A stretch of 64,000 bases of DNA, taken from positions 1-64,000 of the forward strand of contig JAURCJ010000006.1 in NCBI GenBank assembly GCA_030828505.1. The letters run 5' to 3'. The translations under genes were made by a program, and so were the position numbers. The notes beneath the pieces were generated by a model. That model worked only from the letters and a program-made list of their open reading frames with translations, was not told where the DNA came from and did not search any database. Numbering within the stretch: the stretch's first letter is position 1; every line of letters starts with the position of its first letter. This document shows positions 1 through 8,781 of this stretch, piece by piece. Source of the stretch: Alphaproteobacteria bacterium. Its GTDB lineage: Bacteria; Pseudomonadota; Alphaproteobacteria; TMED109.

Positions 1-4
1 ATGG

Positions 5-79
5 TGGTATCCCCTAGGAGAATCGAACTCCTCTTTCCAGGATGAAAACCTGGTGTCCTAACCGATAGACGAAGGGGAC
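5..79 (-). tRNA. tRNA-Glu (anticodon UUC)
   Basis: On the minus strand the sequence folds as a complete 75-nt tRNA. The acceptor strands GTCCCCT and AGGGGAT pair with a G-U pair at the end. The anticodon stem CCAGG/CCTGG encloses the loop TTTTCAT, giving anticodon TTC (Glu). The T arm AGGAG-TTCGATT-CTCCT is intact. The discriminator A is followed by an encoded CCA at 5-7. It is divergent from the transporter operon that follows. Confidence 0.95.
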
Positions 80-151
80 ACATTAACTGATATATAAGTA
101 GTAATTAAAGTAGTCAATACTTTTTAACAAATTAAAAAAGTAAAACATTAA

Positions 152-180
152 TTCACATTACTAAACAAAGAATGTATTAA
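152..180 (+). promoter_or_regulatory. putative sigma70-type promoter of the Liv-type ABC operon
   Basis: TTCACA (152-157) and TATTAA (175-180) are separated by 17 nt and lie about 35 nt upstream of the first transporter gene. The match is moderate and the region is very AT-rich, so chance similarity is likely enough to keep confidence low. Confidence 0.3.
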
Positions 181-216
181 TTAAAAATATAAATCTTTTG
201 CTTATGGGGATAAAAA

Positions 217-1404
217 ATGAATAATAAAAATATTATTTTAAAAATTATATTTATTACACTTATTACTGTATTAAGTTCATCAATATCATACTCTAAAGAT
301 ACTATTAGAATTGGTACATTACTTCCATACTCAGGAGTTTACACAGTTTTAGGAGAAGAAATTACAAATGCAATGTCTTTAGCATTTGATGAAATAGATA
401 ATTTTATCAATGGTAAAACAATAGAAATTATTAAGGGGGATACTGAAGTAAAACCAAACATAGCTTTGCAAAAAAGTAGAAAACTAATTTCTTCAGATAA
501 AGTAGATATTCTTGTAGGCCCAGTTTCGTCTTCTGTTGCTTTAGCGTTACGTGATATAGTTGTTCAGACTAAAACACCATTAATAATTCCTAATGCTGGT
601 GCAAATGTACTTACTGATGAAAAGTGCTCAAAATTTATAACAAGAATTTCATTTTCTAATTATCAAATAAATGCTCCAATGGGAGAATGGTTAGCAAATC
701 AAGGTATAAAAACGGCTTTTTTATTAGCTCCTAATTATGCTGCAGGAAAAGAAATGATGAGTGCCTTTAAGGAAAAATTTGTTGCAGCAGGAGGTTCTAT
801 ATTAGGAGAAGAATATACACCCTTTAGAAAAACTAAGGATTTTGGACCTTATTTAGCTAGAGTAAAAAATAGTGGAGCAGATGCTGTTTATGTTTTTTAT
901 GCAGGTGGAGAGGCTATTAACTTTATAAAACAAGCTCATTCATTCGGCCTATCTAAAGTAATGAAACTAACTGGAGCAGGATGGACTACTTCTCCATTAT
1001 TTCTCCCAGCACAGAAAGATGCAGCAATAGGTTTTATTGGAAGTTTAAATTATGTACCATCAATAAATACAGAAGCAAATAAGGCTTTTATAAATTCTTA
1101 TAAAAGCAAATATGGAAGAATTCCTTCTGAATTTGCCGTTCAAGGATATGATTCTGGCAAAGTTATAATTGAAGCTATAAAATCTTTATCTGGAGATATG
1201 AGTAATAAAGAAAATCTTGCCGAAGCAATAAGAACCGTTTCAATAAATGGGCCTCGGGGACCTTTAACTATTGATAAAAATACTAATAATGTAATACAAA
1301 ATATATATATATTTGAGGTAATAGCAGGAGAAAATGGACCAGAATTAAAAGTTCTAGATACAATAAAAGCTGTTCAAGCACCAGGTGACAAGTGTAATAT
1401 ATAG
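217..1404 (+). CDS. branched-chain amino acid-type ABC transporter, periplasmic substrate-binding protein (LivJ/Peripla_BP_6 family)
   Basis: This 395-residue protein has an N-terminal signal peptide (hydrophobic to about residue 25, then SYSKDT). The mature part looks like a two-lobed LivJ-type receptor, with IRIGTLLPYSG at the start and VGPVSSSVA and LIIPNAGAN in the first lobe. It captures the ligand in the periplasm for the LivHMGF parts encoded immediately downstream in one operon. A GGGGA ribosome binding site precedes the ATG. This family also handles aromatic acids and amides, and the benzoate cluster next door makes an aromatic acid a candidate ligand. That is inference from location only; amino acids or other substrates remain possible. 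Confidence 0.88.
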   Translation: MNNKNIILKIIFITLITVLSSSISYSKDTIRIGTLLPYSGVYTVLGEEITNAMSLAFDEIDNFINGKTIEIIKGDTEVKPNIALQKSRKLISSDKVDILVGPVSSSVALALRDIVVQTKTPLIIPNAGANVLTDEKCSKFITRISFSNYQINAPMGEWLANQGIKTAFLLAPNYAAGKEMMSAFKEKFVAAGGSILGEEYTPFRKTKDFGPYLARVKNSGADAVYVFYAGGEAINFIKQAHSFGLSKVMKLTGAGWTTSPLFLPAQKDAAIGFIGSLNYVPSINTEANKAFINSYKSKYGRIPSEFAVQGYDSGKVIIEAIKSLSGDMSNKENLAEAIRTVSINGPRGPLTIDKNTNNVIQNIYIFEVIAGENGPELKVLDTIKAVQAPGDKCNI

Positions 1405-1414
1405 GTCTTTATTT

Positions 1415-2263
1415 ATGTTATTAATTCAATTTCTTAATGCATTACAATTCAGTATGACTTTATTTTTATTAGCTGTCGGCTTAACTATAATATTTGGATT
1501 AATGAAAATAGTTAATTTGGCTCATGGAAGTTTATATATGATAGGGGCATATGTTGGCTTATCAATATGGACTTATTTTGACTCTTTTTGGTTGGCTCTT
1601 ATTTTTTCTCCTCTAATAACTGCATTAGTAGGAGCATTTTTGTATTATATATTATTCAGGCATATACAAAATGCAGACCCTATGAAGCAAGTATTACTTA
1701 CATTTGGATTAATCTATATTGGCTTAGACTCAGTTAGACTTATATGGGGTACAATGAGTCATTCTATATCAGCCCCAGAATTACTTTCAAAATCAATAAT
1801 ATTGATTAATAACCCTTATCCCTCATATAGATTATTTGTAATTTTTATAGGAATTCTCGTATTAATTTGTTTATATTTTATTTTGGAAAAAACAGTTATT
1901 GGAGCTAAAGTAAGAGCATCTGTAGATGACCCTGAAGCAGCAAAACTTCTTAAAATTAACACTGATAAAATCTTATTCTATACATTTTCATTTGGATGTG
2001 GTTTAGCTGGATTAGCCGGTATAACTGTAGCTCCAATATTAGGTGTAGAGCCAGGAATGGATATGGAAGTTTTGGTTTTAACTTTAATTGTAGTTGTAGT
2101 TGGCGGACCTGGAAGTTTAAAAGGAGCTTTAGTAGGCGCATTATTAATAGGATTTGTTGATAGTTTTGGTAAGGTATACATCCCGCAATTAGCTCAAATA
2201 ATAATATATGCTGTTATGGCATTAACGCTTTTATTTAGACCTGATGGATTGTATAAAAGATAA
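1415..2263 (+). CDS. branched-chain amino acid-type ABC transporter permease (LivH type)
   Basis: This is an inner-membrane permease of about 282 residues with many hydrophobic segments and the LivH signature near the N terminus (GLTIIFGLMKIVNLAHGS). The family-typical loop VRASVDDPEAAKLLKIN lies past the middle, and the C terminus ends in LFRPDGLY. The ORF track starts at a GTG at 1385 inside the previous gene. I prefer the ATG at 1415, which follows the previous stop by 10 bp and puts the first membrane helix directly at the N terminus. It pairs with the LivM-type permease downstream. Confidence 0.88.
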   Translation: MLLIQFLNALQFSMTLFLLAVGLTIIFGLMKIVNLAHGSLYMIGAYVGLSIWTYFDSFWLALIFSPLITALVGAFLYYILFRHIQNADPMKQVLLTFGLIYIGLDSVRLIWGTMSHSISAPELLSKSIILINNPYPSYRLFVIFIGILVLICLYFILEKTVIGAKVRASVDDPEAAKLLKINTDKILFYTFSFGCGLAGLAGITVAPILGVEPGMDMEVLVLTLIVVVVGGPGSLKGALVGALLIGFVDSFGKVYIPQLAQIIIYAVMALTLLFRPDGLYKR

Positions 2264-3219
2264 TGAGAGCAGTTAATTATAATCCTAAATTAAGATTTCA
2301 AATAATGATAATATTAATTTTATTATCAATTATATTTAATATTTTTGGAGGATACTTCACTAGATTTTTTGTAGCAGAAATAATAATTTTATCTATTTTT
2401 GCTATAAGTCTAGATTTCATTGCCTCTAGAGGAGGAATGGTCTCCTTAGGCCATGCTATGTTCTTAGGAATTGGAGCTTATGCTACAGCTATACTTTCTA
2501 TTAATTATGGGATTCCCCCCTTCTATGCTACATTTTTTTCAATTCTTATTGGTCTATTTATTGCTCTATTAATAGGTTATTTTATTGTACTACTAGATGG
2601 AATATTTTTTATAATGGTAACCTTAGCTCTGGGTGAAATGTTTCATGCTTGGGTATTCACTTCCGAATTATTAGGAGGTTCAGATGGCATAACGGGTATA
2701 ATGAGACCAGATCTATCTTTTTTAAAAATAGATTTAAATACACCAATAATTTTTTCTTTTTATACAATATTCTGGCTTATAATAGTTTATAATTTAATTT
2801 CTAGAATTACTGATGCTCCTCTTGGAAGAAATTTAGATGCCATAAGACAGAATAGTGAAAGAGTATCTGCAATAGGCGGTTATAAAAAAACATATAAAGC
2901 AATAGCATTTAGTATTTCTGCTGGCATTGCGTCTTTAGCAGGATCTTTATATGTTCAATTAAATGGGTTTATTTCTCCTGAACTTACTCATTGGACAGTA
3001 TCAGGTGAAGGTTTAATAATGATTATAGTGGGAGGAATTGGATCAATTTCTGGTGCTATATTAGGAGCTTCTGTAGTTCATATTATTCAGCATGAATTAT
3101 CAAATATAATCAATTGGTGGATGTTAGTAATTGGTTTTGGCTTTATATTAGTAGTATTATTTATGAAAGATGGTCTTTGGGGATTAATTGAAAGCATCAA
3201 AAAGAAATTAGGATACTAA
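2263..3219 (+). CDS. branched-chain amino acid-type ABC transporter permease (LivM type)
   Basis: This 318-residue membrane protein is the second permease of the importer. It carries the LivM hallmark SRGGMVSLGHAMFLGIGAY and, near the C terminus, GGIGSISGAILGA. The loop DAPLGRNLDAIRQNSERVSAIG is the usual ATPase-contact segment. Its ATG overlaps the stop of the LivH gene (TAATG), so the two are probably translationally coupled. Confidence 0.88.
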   Translation: MRAVNYNPKLRFQIMIILILLSIIFNIFGGYFTRFFVAEIIILSIFAISLDFIASRGGMVSLGHAMFLGIGAYATAILSINYGIPPFYATFFSILIGLFIALLIGYFIVLLDGIFFIMVTLALGEMFHAWVFTSELLGGSDGITGIMRPDLSFLKIDLNTPIIFSFYTIFWLIIVYNLISRITDAPLGRNLDAIRQNSERVSAIGGYKKTYKAIAFSISAGIASLAGSLYVQLNGFISPELTHWTVSGEGLIMIIVGGIGSISGAILGASVVHIIQHELSNIINWWMLVIGFGFILVVLFMKDGLWGLIESIKKKLGY

Positions 3220-3954
3220 ATGGCATTAAAATTAACTAATTTATATAAATCATTTGGTTCTATTCGTGTATTAGAAGATATTAATATAATATCAAATAAG
3301 AAAGAATGTATAGCAATTATTGGACCAAATGGTGCTGGAAAAAGTACTCTTTTTAAAGTAATTTCAGGAATAGTAAAACAAGATATTGGTAATGTAGAAT
3401 TTAATAATAAAAATATTAATGAGCTAAATGTTGAGAAAAGAGCAAGATTAGGAATATCTCAAAGCTTTCAAAAAAATTCTTTATTTTTAGAAATGACGGT
3501 TAAAGAAAGTCTTATGCTTGCATGTAGTCATAAATATAAAACATCATTTAATTTAATTAAGCCATTGATAAAAAACAATTTTATTTCCGATGATGCAATA
3601 ATGATAGCAAAAGATATAGGTCTTGAAAACTATCTAGATGTACAGTCAGAATTTTTATCTTATGGTTTACAAAGACAATTAGAACTTGGAATAGCTATAG
3701 CTTGTAATCCTAAACTACTCTTACTAGATGAACCTACAGCAGGTATGAGTCCAGCAGAAACCAAAGATATAATTACATTAATTAGAAAACTGTCTAAAGA
3801 TTATTCAATTATAATAGTAGAGCATGATATGGAGGTAATATATAACTTAGCTGATAAAATTTATGTTTTAGATAGAGGAAAATTAATATTTGAAGGTAGT
3901 CCTAATGCAGTAAAGAACTCTAAATTAGTTCAAAAAGTATACTTAGGGATATAA
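3220..3954 (+). CDS. branched-chain amino acid-type ABC transporter ATP-binding protein (LivG type)
   Basis: This 244-residue ABC ATPase shows Walker A (GPNGAGKS), a Q-loop region (SQSFQKN), a modified signature (LSYGLQRQLELG) in place of LSGGQ, Walker B (LLLDEPTAGMSP) and an H-loop (IIVEHDMEVI). LivG proteins are longer than LivF and carry exactly this DEPTAGMSP motif. The start codon immediately follows the LivM stop, with no gap. Confidence 0.88.
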   Translation: MALKLTNLYKSFGSIRVLEDINIISNKKECIAIIGPNGAGKSTLFKVISGIVKQDIGNVEFNNKNINELNVEKRARLGISQSFQKNSLFLEMTVKESLMLACSHKYKTSFNLIKPLIKNNFISDDAIMIAKDIGLENYLDVQSEFLSYGLQRQLELGIAIACNPKLLLLDEPTAGMSPAETKDIITLIRKLSKDYSIIIVEHDMEVIYNLADKIYVLDRGKLIFEGSPNAVKNSKLVQKVYLGI

Positions 3955-3959
3955 TATAT

Positions 3960-4661
3960 ATGTCTATTCTTAATATTAAAAATCTAAATACTTATTATGG
4001 TAAAAGTCATATTTTACAGGGTGTTAATTTTAATTTAGATAAACCTGGTTGTTTAGCTTTATTAGGAAGAAATGGCGCTGGAAAAACAACTACTTTACGT
4101 TCTATAGTTAATTTAACCAGACCTGATTCTGGAGAAATTAATTTTAATGATCTTAATCTCAAAGATTTATCTACCTATGAAATCGCAGAAAAAGGACTTA
4201 CTATGGTGCCTGAAAATAGGGGCATGTTTTCATCACTATCAGTATTAGAAAGTCTTAATATAATAAATAATAATTATAATAATAGTGAATGGAACATTGA
4301 AAGGGTATTAGAATCATTTCCACAATTAAAAACTAAACTTAAAAATAGTTCTACTAGTTTATCAGGTGGAGAACAACAAATGCTTGCTATAAGTAAAGCC
4401 CTTCTTACAAACCCTAAACTTATATTATTAGATGAACCTACTCAAGGTCTTGCACCAAATATTGTTTTAGAATTAATAGAAATACTGAGAAAAATACTTA
4501 GCGAACATATTTCACTTTTAATTGTTGAACAGAATGTAAATATGGCATTAGAAATAGCCACGGAAGTTTCTATTCTTGGAAAAGGTGAAACAAAATGGAA
4601 CGGTACAAAAAAAGATTTTAAGAAAAATATAGCCTATCACAAAGAATGGATAGGCATATAA
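3960..4661 (+). CDS. branched-chain amino acid-type ABC transporter ATP-binding protein (LivF type)
   Basis: This is the second ATPase of the importer, 233 residues, with Walker A (GRNGAGKT), signature LSGGEQQM, Walker B (LILLDEPTQGLAP) and switch His replaced by Gln (LLIVEQNV), as is normal in LivF. MVPENRGMF is the usual Q-loop neighbourhood. It ends the five-gene operon. The stop at 4661 touches the boxB stop at 4662, so the two operons converge without any spacer or recognisable terminator. Confidence 0.88.
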   Translation: MSILNIKNLNTYYGKSHILQGVNFNLDKPGCLALLGRNGAGKTTTLRSIVNLTRPDSGEINFNDLNLKDLSTYEIAEKGLTMVPENRGMFSSLSVLESLNIINNNYNNSEWNIERVLESFPQLKTKLKNSSTSLSGGEQQMLAISKALLTNPKLILLDEPTQGLAPNIVLELIEILRKILSEHISLLIVEQNVNMALEIATEVSILGKGETKWNGTKKDFKKNIAYHKEWIGI

Positions 4662-6092
4662 TTAAGACTTTAAATTAACATAGTCAAAGCCTATATCCAT
4701 ATTGTTTATACCTCTACTAGGAGGGGCAATCCATCCTGCAGTTTTATTAACTTCAACAACCTGAACCATTAAACTATTTATAAATTGCTTATCTTCATCA
4801 GAAGGCAGCCAAGCTGCAATCTTAGATTCAAAATCACTTTTTTGTAAAATCTTCCCATCAGGATTTACATCAACACCAGCCCATATTCCAATATTTCTTC
4901 TAAACCTTGTAGAGGGTAATTTTAATTGTATATCATGGCCAGCTTTTTTAATTAATCTATTCCACCTTTTTAAGCCAACTTCACAATCAGTAACGTACGC
5001 TCTTCTAGTAATTTCATTCATAGCATTCCTCATTGGTATTGTCTGAGTTTCTATAGTATTTTCCAATGATAATCCTTCAAATGTAAATGTTGAATTTTTT
5101 TCTGAATGGTCTTCATATCTCATTTCATCAGGTCTACCCTTTAGCCCATTGGCAAATGCAGTCGCAGAATTAGACGAAATTTCAGAACCAAACAAATCTA
5201 AAGAGGAAGAAAACCAAAAATTTATATATCTTTGAATAGTTTGAAGATCGATTGCCCCTGCATTTCTTACTGCATCAATTGAATCAGTTTTTAATTCGTT
5301 CATTACTTCAAGTGTTCTTTGTATCATCCTAGTTATTCCAGTTTCTCCCACCTGCATATGATGAGCCTCTTCAGTAAGCATAAATTGACACGTTCTTGCA
5401 AGTGGATCAAAACTGCTCTCTGCCAGAGATTTTAACTGGTACTTACCATCTCTATCAGTAAAATATGTAAACATGAAAAAACTTACCCAGTCTGTGATAG
5501 GTTCATTAAATGTTCCAAGTATTCTAGGATTATCAACGTCACCAGAATTACGCTCAAGTAGAGCTTCTGCTTCTTCTCTACCGTCTCGTCCAAAATACGC
5601 ATGTAATAAGTAAACCATAGCCCATAAATGTCTACCTTCCTCAACATTAACTTGAAATAAGTTTCTTAAATCAAATAAGGATGGACATGTTTTACCTAAT
5701 TCTCTTTGCTGTTCAACTGAAGCAGGCTCCGTATCTCCTTGAGTAACAATAAGTCTTCTTAAAATTGATCTATAATCTCCAGGAACTTGTTGCCAAACAG
5801 GCTTTCCAATATTATCACCGAAATGTATTTTTCTATCCACTACTTTATCATTTAAAAATATGCCCCACCTATATTCAGGCATTTTAACTTTTCCATAAGT
5901 AGCCCAACCGTCAGCATCAACAGATGTAGCAGTCCTTAAGTAAACATCAGAAGCCTGAAAACCCTCTGGGCCCATCTCTGTCCACCAATTTTTAAATTTA
6001 GGTTGCCAATGTTCTAAAGCTCTTTGTAACGACAAGTCAGTACTAAGATTTACATTATTAGGAATTTTTTCTTGATAGTTTAAATTTGTCAT
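4662..6092 (-). CDS. boxB: benzoyl-CoA 2,3-epoxidase, oxygenase subunit BoxB
   Basis: BoxB is a soluble di-iron oxygenase that epoxidises the ring of benzoyl-CoA in the aerobic hybrid benzoate pathway. The 476 residues match the family's usual length. Two carboxylate/histidine iron-binding segments are visible: NVEEGRHLW around residue 150 and LTEEAHHMQ around residue 240. The C-terminal region WIAPPSRGINNMD looks typical. The gene lies 3 bp downstream of boxC and is probably transcribed with it from the BoxR-type promoter at 7.77 kb. No BoxA reductase is encoded in this window; the flavodoxin across the divergent promoter is a candidate electron donor. Confidence 0.95.
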   Translation of the reverse strand: MTNLNYQEKIPNNVNLSTDLSLQRALEHWQPKFKNWWTEMGPEGFQASDVYLRTATSVDADGWATYGKVKMPEYRWGIFLNDKVVDRKIHFGDNIGKPVWQQVPGDYRSILRRLIVTQGDTEPASVEQQRELGKTCPSLFDLRNLFQVNVEEGRHLWAMVYLLHAYFGRDGREEAEALLERNSGDVDNPRILGTFNEPITDWVSFFMFTYFTDRDGKYQLKSLAESSFDPLARTCQFMLTEEAHHMQVGETGITRMIQRTLEVMNELKTDSIDAVRNAGAIDLQTIQRYINFWFSSSLDLFGSEISSNSATAFANGLKGRPDEMRYEDHSEKNSTFTFEGLSLENTIETQTIPMRNAMNEITRRAYVTDCEVGLKRWNRLIKKAGHDIQLKLPSTRFRRNIGIWAGVDVNPDGKILQKSDFESKIAAWLPSDEDKQFINSLMVQVVEVNKTAGWIAPPSRGINNMDIGFDYVNLKS

Positions 6093-6095
6093 TGT

Positions 6096-7745
6096 TTATA
6101 CCCTTTTATTATCAAATTTAGCTCTAGAACCCGTTCCAAAAAGTTTTAAAGCTCCTTTTTCACTTACAGCATTAGGTCTATTGAAGATCCAATTTTGCCA
6201 AGCTGTTAATCTTCCAAAAATTTTAGTTTCACATGTCTCCTTACCAGGAAATCTTAAATTAGCCTCTAAACCCGTTAAAGCATCCGGTGAAAAACTCGTT
6301 CTTTCTTCAACACTAAGCCTAATTTCATCACTCCAATCTAAATCATCAGGAATGACTGTGATTAATTCCTCTTCAAAGGCACTTTCAGCATCCAAAGGCT
6401 TTCCAATAATATTACGTAATTTTTTTAATTTTAGTTCATCATTATTAAATCTAGTTGCAAGTCTAGACATTCCATTTACCATCTCCAATGAAGCAAAATT
6501 TATATCACTTAATGTTATAAAAGGACCTTTAAGATCATCAGGCGACATAGCGTTATTAAGCATATAAGTCCTATCTGCAGCAAATAATAATTCTGCTAAA
6601 AGTCCCGAAAAACAACTATTATTATCAATAATTGTAAATATAGATCTAGAGGATAGGTCTAATCTTGATAAAGTTCTTCTGAGTAAACCAATTATTTCAT
6701 TTATTAACCAGACATCTTTATTTTTTTCTATAATAGAAGTTACATTTAAAATATCATCAGTACTTCCTTCAGATGTCATAGTTAATACGCCCACCTCTAA
6801 CTCATTAGTTCTAAGTAGTAAAATTAAATCCTCTAATTCCCTGGCAAATTTTAATGGCCACCAATCACATCCTTTTTTGCCTATATCCTCAAGGTTCAAC
6901 ACATCATTAGAAGTAGGCCCAATTATATGAATATTAGCTATCCTATCTTCTCTATTTATCTTAGCATTTAAGCAATCATAATTAATGCCCTCATTAGTAA
7001 TATTTCTATTAAGTTTATTAAGTTTGATACCCTCTTTACCATCACGCAATTTGACTGTACTAGTAATTTTTTTAACTCTTTCATCAATAAGATCTGCAAA
7101 TTTTGAAGGAGGAGCAATATAATCAACTAATTTCCAATCAACTGCTTTTTTTCCTCTTATACCATCTGCATTCGTACAAAATATATCTGCAAGATCCTTC
7201 CTTACTTTTCTCTTATCAATTAATCGCGTTACACCGCCAGTTCCAGGAAGAACTCCTAAGAGAGGAACTTCAGGTAAACTAACTGTACTAGATCTATCAT
7301 CTATTAGTAAAATTTCATCACATGCTAAAGCAACTTCATACCCTCCTCCGGCACAAATACCATTTACTGCCGCTATAAATTTTAAAGAACCGGACTCACT
7401 AGAATCCTCAAAGCCATTGCGTGTCTCATTAGTAAACTTACAAAAATTTACCTTCCAAGTATGTTCTGATTGACCGAGCATATAAATATTAGCACCAGCA
7501 GAGAAGTTTTTTTCTTGGTTTGAAGTTATAACTACAACTTTCACCTGTGGATGTTCGAATCTAATTCTTTGTACTATATCATTTAATTCGATATCCACTC
7601 CTAAGTCATAAGAATTTAGCTTTAAATCATAACCAGGTTTTATCCCATCTTTTTCAGACACATCTAGAAATAAAGTAGCTTTATTTTCTTTAATATCCAC
7701 TTTCCAGTGCTTATAATTATTAGGGTCTCTGTCGAAAGTTATCAT
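6096..7745 (-). CDS. boxC: 2,3-epoxybenzoyl-CoA dihydrolase (benzoyl-CoA-dihydrodiol lyase) BoxC
   Basis: BoxC opens the epoxide product of BoxB and releases formate plus 3,4-dehydroadipyl-CoA semialdehyde. The protein has two crotonase-like halves. The first carries SAGANIYML and the oxyanion-hole region GICAGGGYEVALACDEI; the second begins around residue 270. The ORF track starts at 7772. I choose the ATG at 7745 (549 aa) because a strong GGAGGA site lies 4 nt upstream and the protein then begins MITFDRDP, as in the family. The longer start would also put coding sequence across the operator. boxB follows 3 bp downstream. Confidence 0.94.
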   Translation of the reverse strand: MITFDRDPNNYKHWKVDIKENKATLFLDVSEKDGIKPGYDLKLNSYDLGVDIELNDIVQRIRFEHPQVKVVVITSNQEKNFSAGANIYMLGQSEHTWKVNFCKFTNETRNGFEDSSESGSLKFIAAVNGICAGGGYEVALACDEILLIDDRSSTVSLPEVPLLGVLPGTGGVTRLIDKRKVRKDLADIFCTNADGIRGKKAVDWKLVDYIAPPSKFADLIDERVKKITSTVKLRDGKEGIKLNKLNRNITNEGINYDCLNAKINREDRIANIHIIGPTSNDVLNLEDIGKKGCDWWPLKFARELEDLILLLRTNELEVGVLTMTSEGSTDDILNVTSIIEKNKDVWLINEIIGLLRRTLSRLDLSSRSIFTIIDNNSCFSGLLAELLFAADRTYMLNNAMSPDDLKGPFITLSDINFASLEMVNGMSRLATRFNNDELKLKKLRNIIGKPLDAESAFEEELITVIPDDLDWSDEIRLSVEERTSFSPDALTGLEANLRFPGKETCETKIFGRLTAWQNWIFNRPNAVSEKGALKLFGTGSRAKFDNKRV

Positions 7746-7766
7746 AGTATCCTCCAATATACATGT

Positions 7767-7782
7767 GTGCAATATAATGCAC
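7767..7782 (-). promoter_or_regulatory. BoxR/BzdR-type operator and promoter of boxCB
   Basis: GTGCA-ATATAA-TGCAC is a perfect extended palindrome of the TGCA-N6-TGCA type known for BoxR/BzdR regulators. Read toward boxC, TTGATA near 7797 and TATATT are 16 nt apart, so the -10 lies between the two TGCA half-sites. The site sits in the short gap between boxR and boxC. Repressor binding would block RNA polymerase. The same half-sites and spacing recur at 8727-8740. Confidence 0.8.
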
Positions 7783-7799
7783 TATCTAAAAATATCAAA

Positions 7800-8693
7800 T
7801 CAAAATAATTTAGTCTTTAAATTTTTATATGAATCTTGTATTGACTTATTTTCTGTATCAATAATTAAATCTGCTTTAGAGTAAAGCGCTACTCTTTCAT
7901 TCAATATATTATTTAAATCATCCATAGCTCTAGGATTTGAGCTCATTGGTCTTGAGTCACCTTGACTTAATACTCTTTCCATATGTTCACTAGGACTTGC
8001 TTTGATCCAAATAGTAAAATAATTATTTAATACATAATTATAAGTTTTATCCTCAGAAACTATACTTCCTCCTGCAAGAAGTATTAACTTAGTATTATTT
8101 TCATTTAACGATTTAACTACATCGAATTCAAAACGTCTATACATACCTTGTCCACCTAATTCAATAATTTCATTTATATTCATTCCTCCTAGTTTTTCTA
8201 TTTCACTAGTAGCTTCAAATAAAGGATAAGTGTATTCTTTGTGTAATAAATTACCTAGAGTAGACTTTCCTGCGCCTCTCAACCCAATTAAGGCAATTTT
8301 ATTCTTATTTTTTTTAGAATTGTTTTCTTTATAAATGTTATCAATTAATTCAAAAACTTTATTTTTTTGTGTTGAATTAAAACTTTTAATCTTATTATTT
8401 ATTAAGTTGGTTTCGATAACATCTTTATCATTATAAAAAAATTCATATGAAGATAAGTTTAATGCATATGCAATATTAGCAATTATAGATACGGTTGGGT
8501 TACCCTTACCACTTTCTAATTGAGCTAAATACCTTAGAGAAATGCCTGATTTATTTGCTAAAACTTGACGAGTGATCCCCCTTTTTAGTCTATATTTTTT
8601 TACAAGTAAGCCAATATTAATTTCATTATTTCCATTTCTAGGGTTTGTTGAATCTAATATAATATTTTTCTTATATTCAGCTATATTATTCAT
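7800..8693 (-). CDS. boxR: BoxR/BzdR-type transcriptional regulator (XRE HTH fused to shikimate-kinase-like domain)
   Basis: The 297-residue protein has an XRE helix-turn-helix at about residues 28-85 (RQVLANKSGISLRYLAQLE) and a linker. A shikimate-kinase-like domain from about residue 132 has an intact P-loop (GLRGAGKSTLG) and the kinase-like SQGDSRPM segment. This domain order is diagnostic of BoxR/BzdR, which senses benzoyl-CoA and represses box genes. It is divergent from the flavodoxin/ligase operon and upstream of boxCB, and both promoters carry TGCA-N6-TGCA. It ends in TGA, showing that TGA is used as a stop codon here. Confidence 0.95.
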   Translation of the reverse strand: MNNIAEYKKNIILDSTNPRNGNNEINIGLLVKKYRLKRGITRQVLANKSGISLRYLAQLESGKGNPTVSIIANIAYALNLSSYEFFYNDKDVIETNLINNKIKSFNSTQKNKVFELIDNIYKENNSKKNKNKIALIGLRGAGKSTLGNLLHKEYTYPLFEATSEIEKLGGMNINEIIELGGQGMYRRFEFDVVKSLNENNTKLILLAGGSIVSEDKTYNYVLNNYFTIWIKASPSEHMERVLSQGDSRPMSSNPRAMDDLNNILNERVALYSKADLIIDTENKSIQDSYKNLKTKLF

Positions 8694-8726
8694 TTACAAC
8701 TTTCAAAACTAATGATAAATAATATA

Positions 8727-8740
8727 TGCATTATAGTGCA
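8727..8740. promoter_or_regulatory. BoxR/BzdR-type operator in the boxR/flavodoxin divergent promoter region
   Basis: TGCA-TTATAG-TGCA has the same half-sites and 6-nt spacing as the boxC operator. In the boxR direction TTTACA and TATAAT are 18 nt apart and the TATAAT lies in the spacer between the half-sites. In the plus direction a TATAAT (8743-8748) begins right after the second half-site. One site could therefore control both boxR and the flavodoxin/benzoate-CoA ligase operon. Confidence 0.78.
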
Positions 8741-8781
8741 TATATAATGTAAATGTAAACAATTTTAGTAAGGATTTTTTT

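Noticed and set aside
8461-8475. TGCA-TA-TGCA inside boxR as a third operator
   Set aside because: The spacing is 2 nt rather than 6 and it lies in coding sequence.
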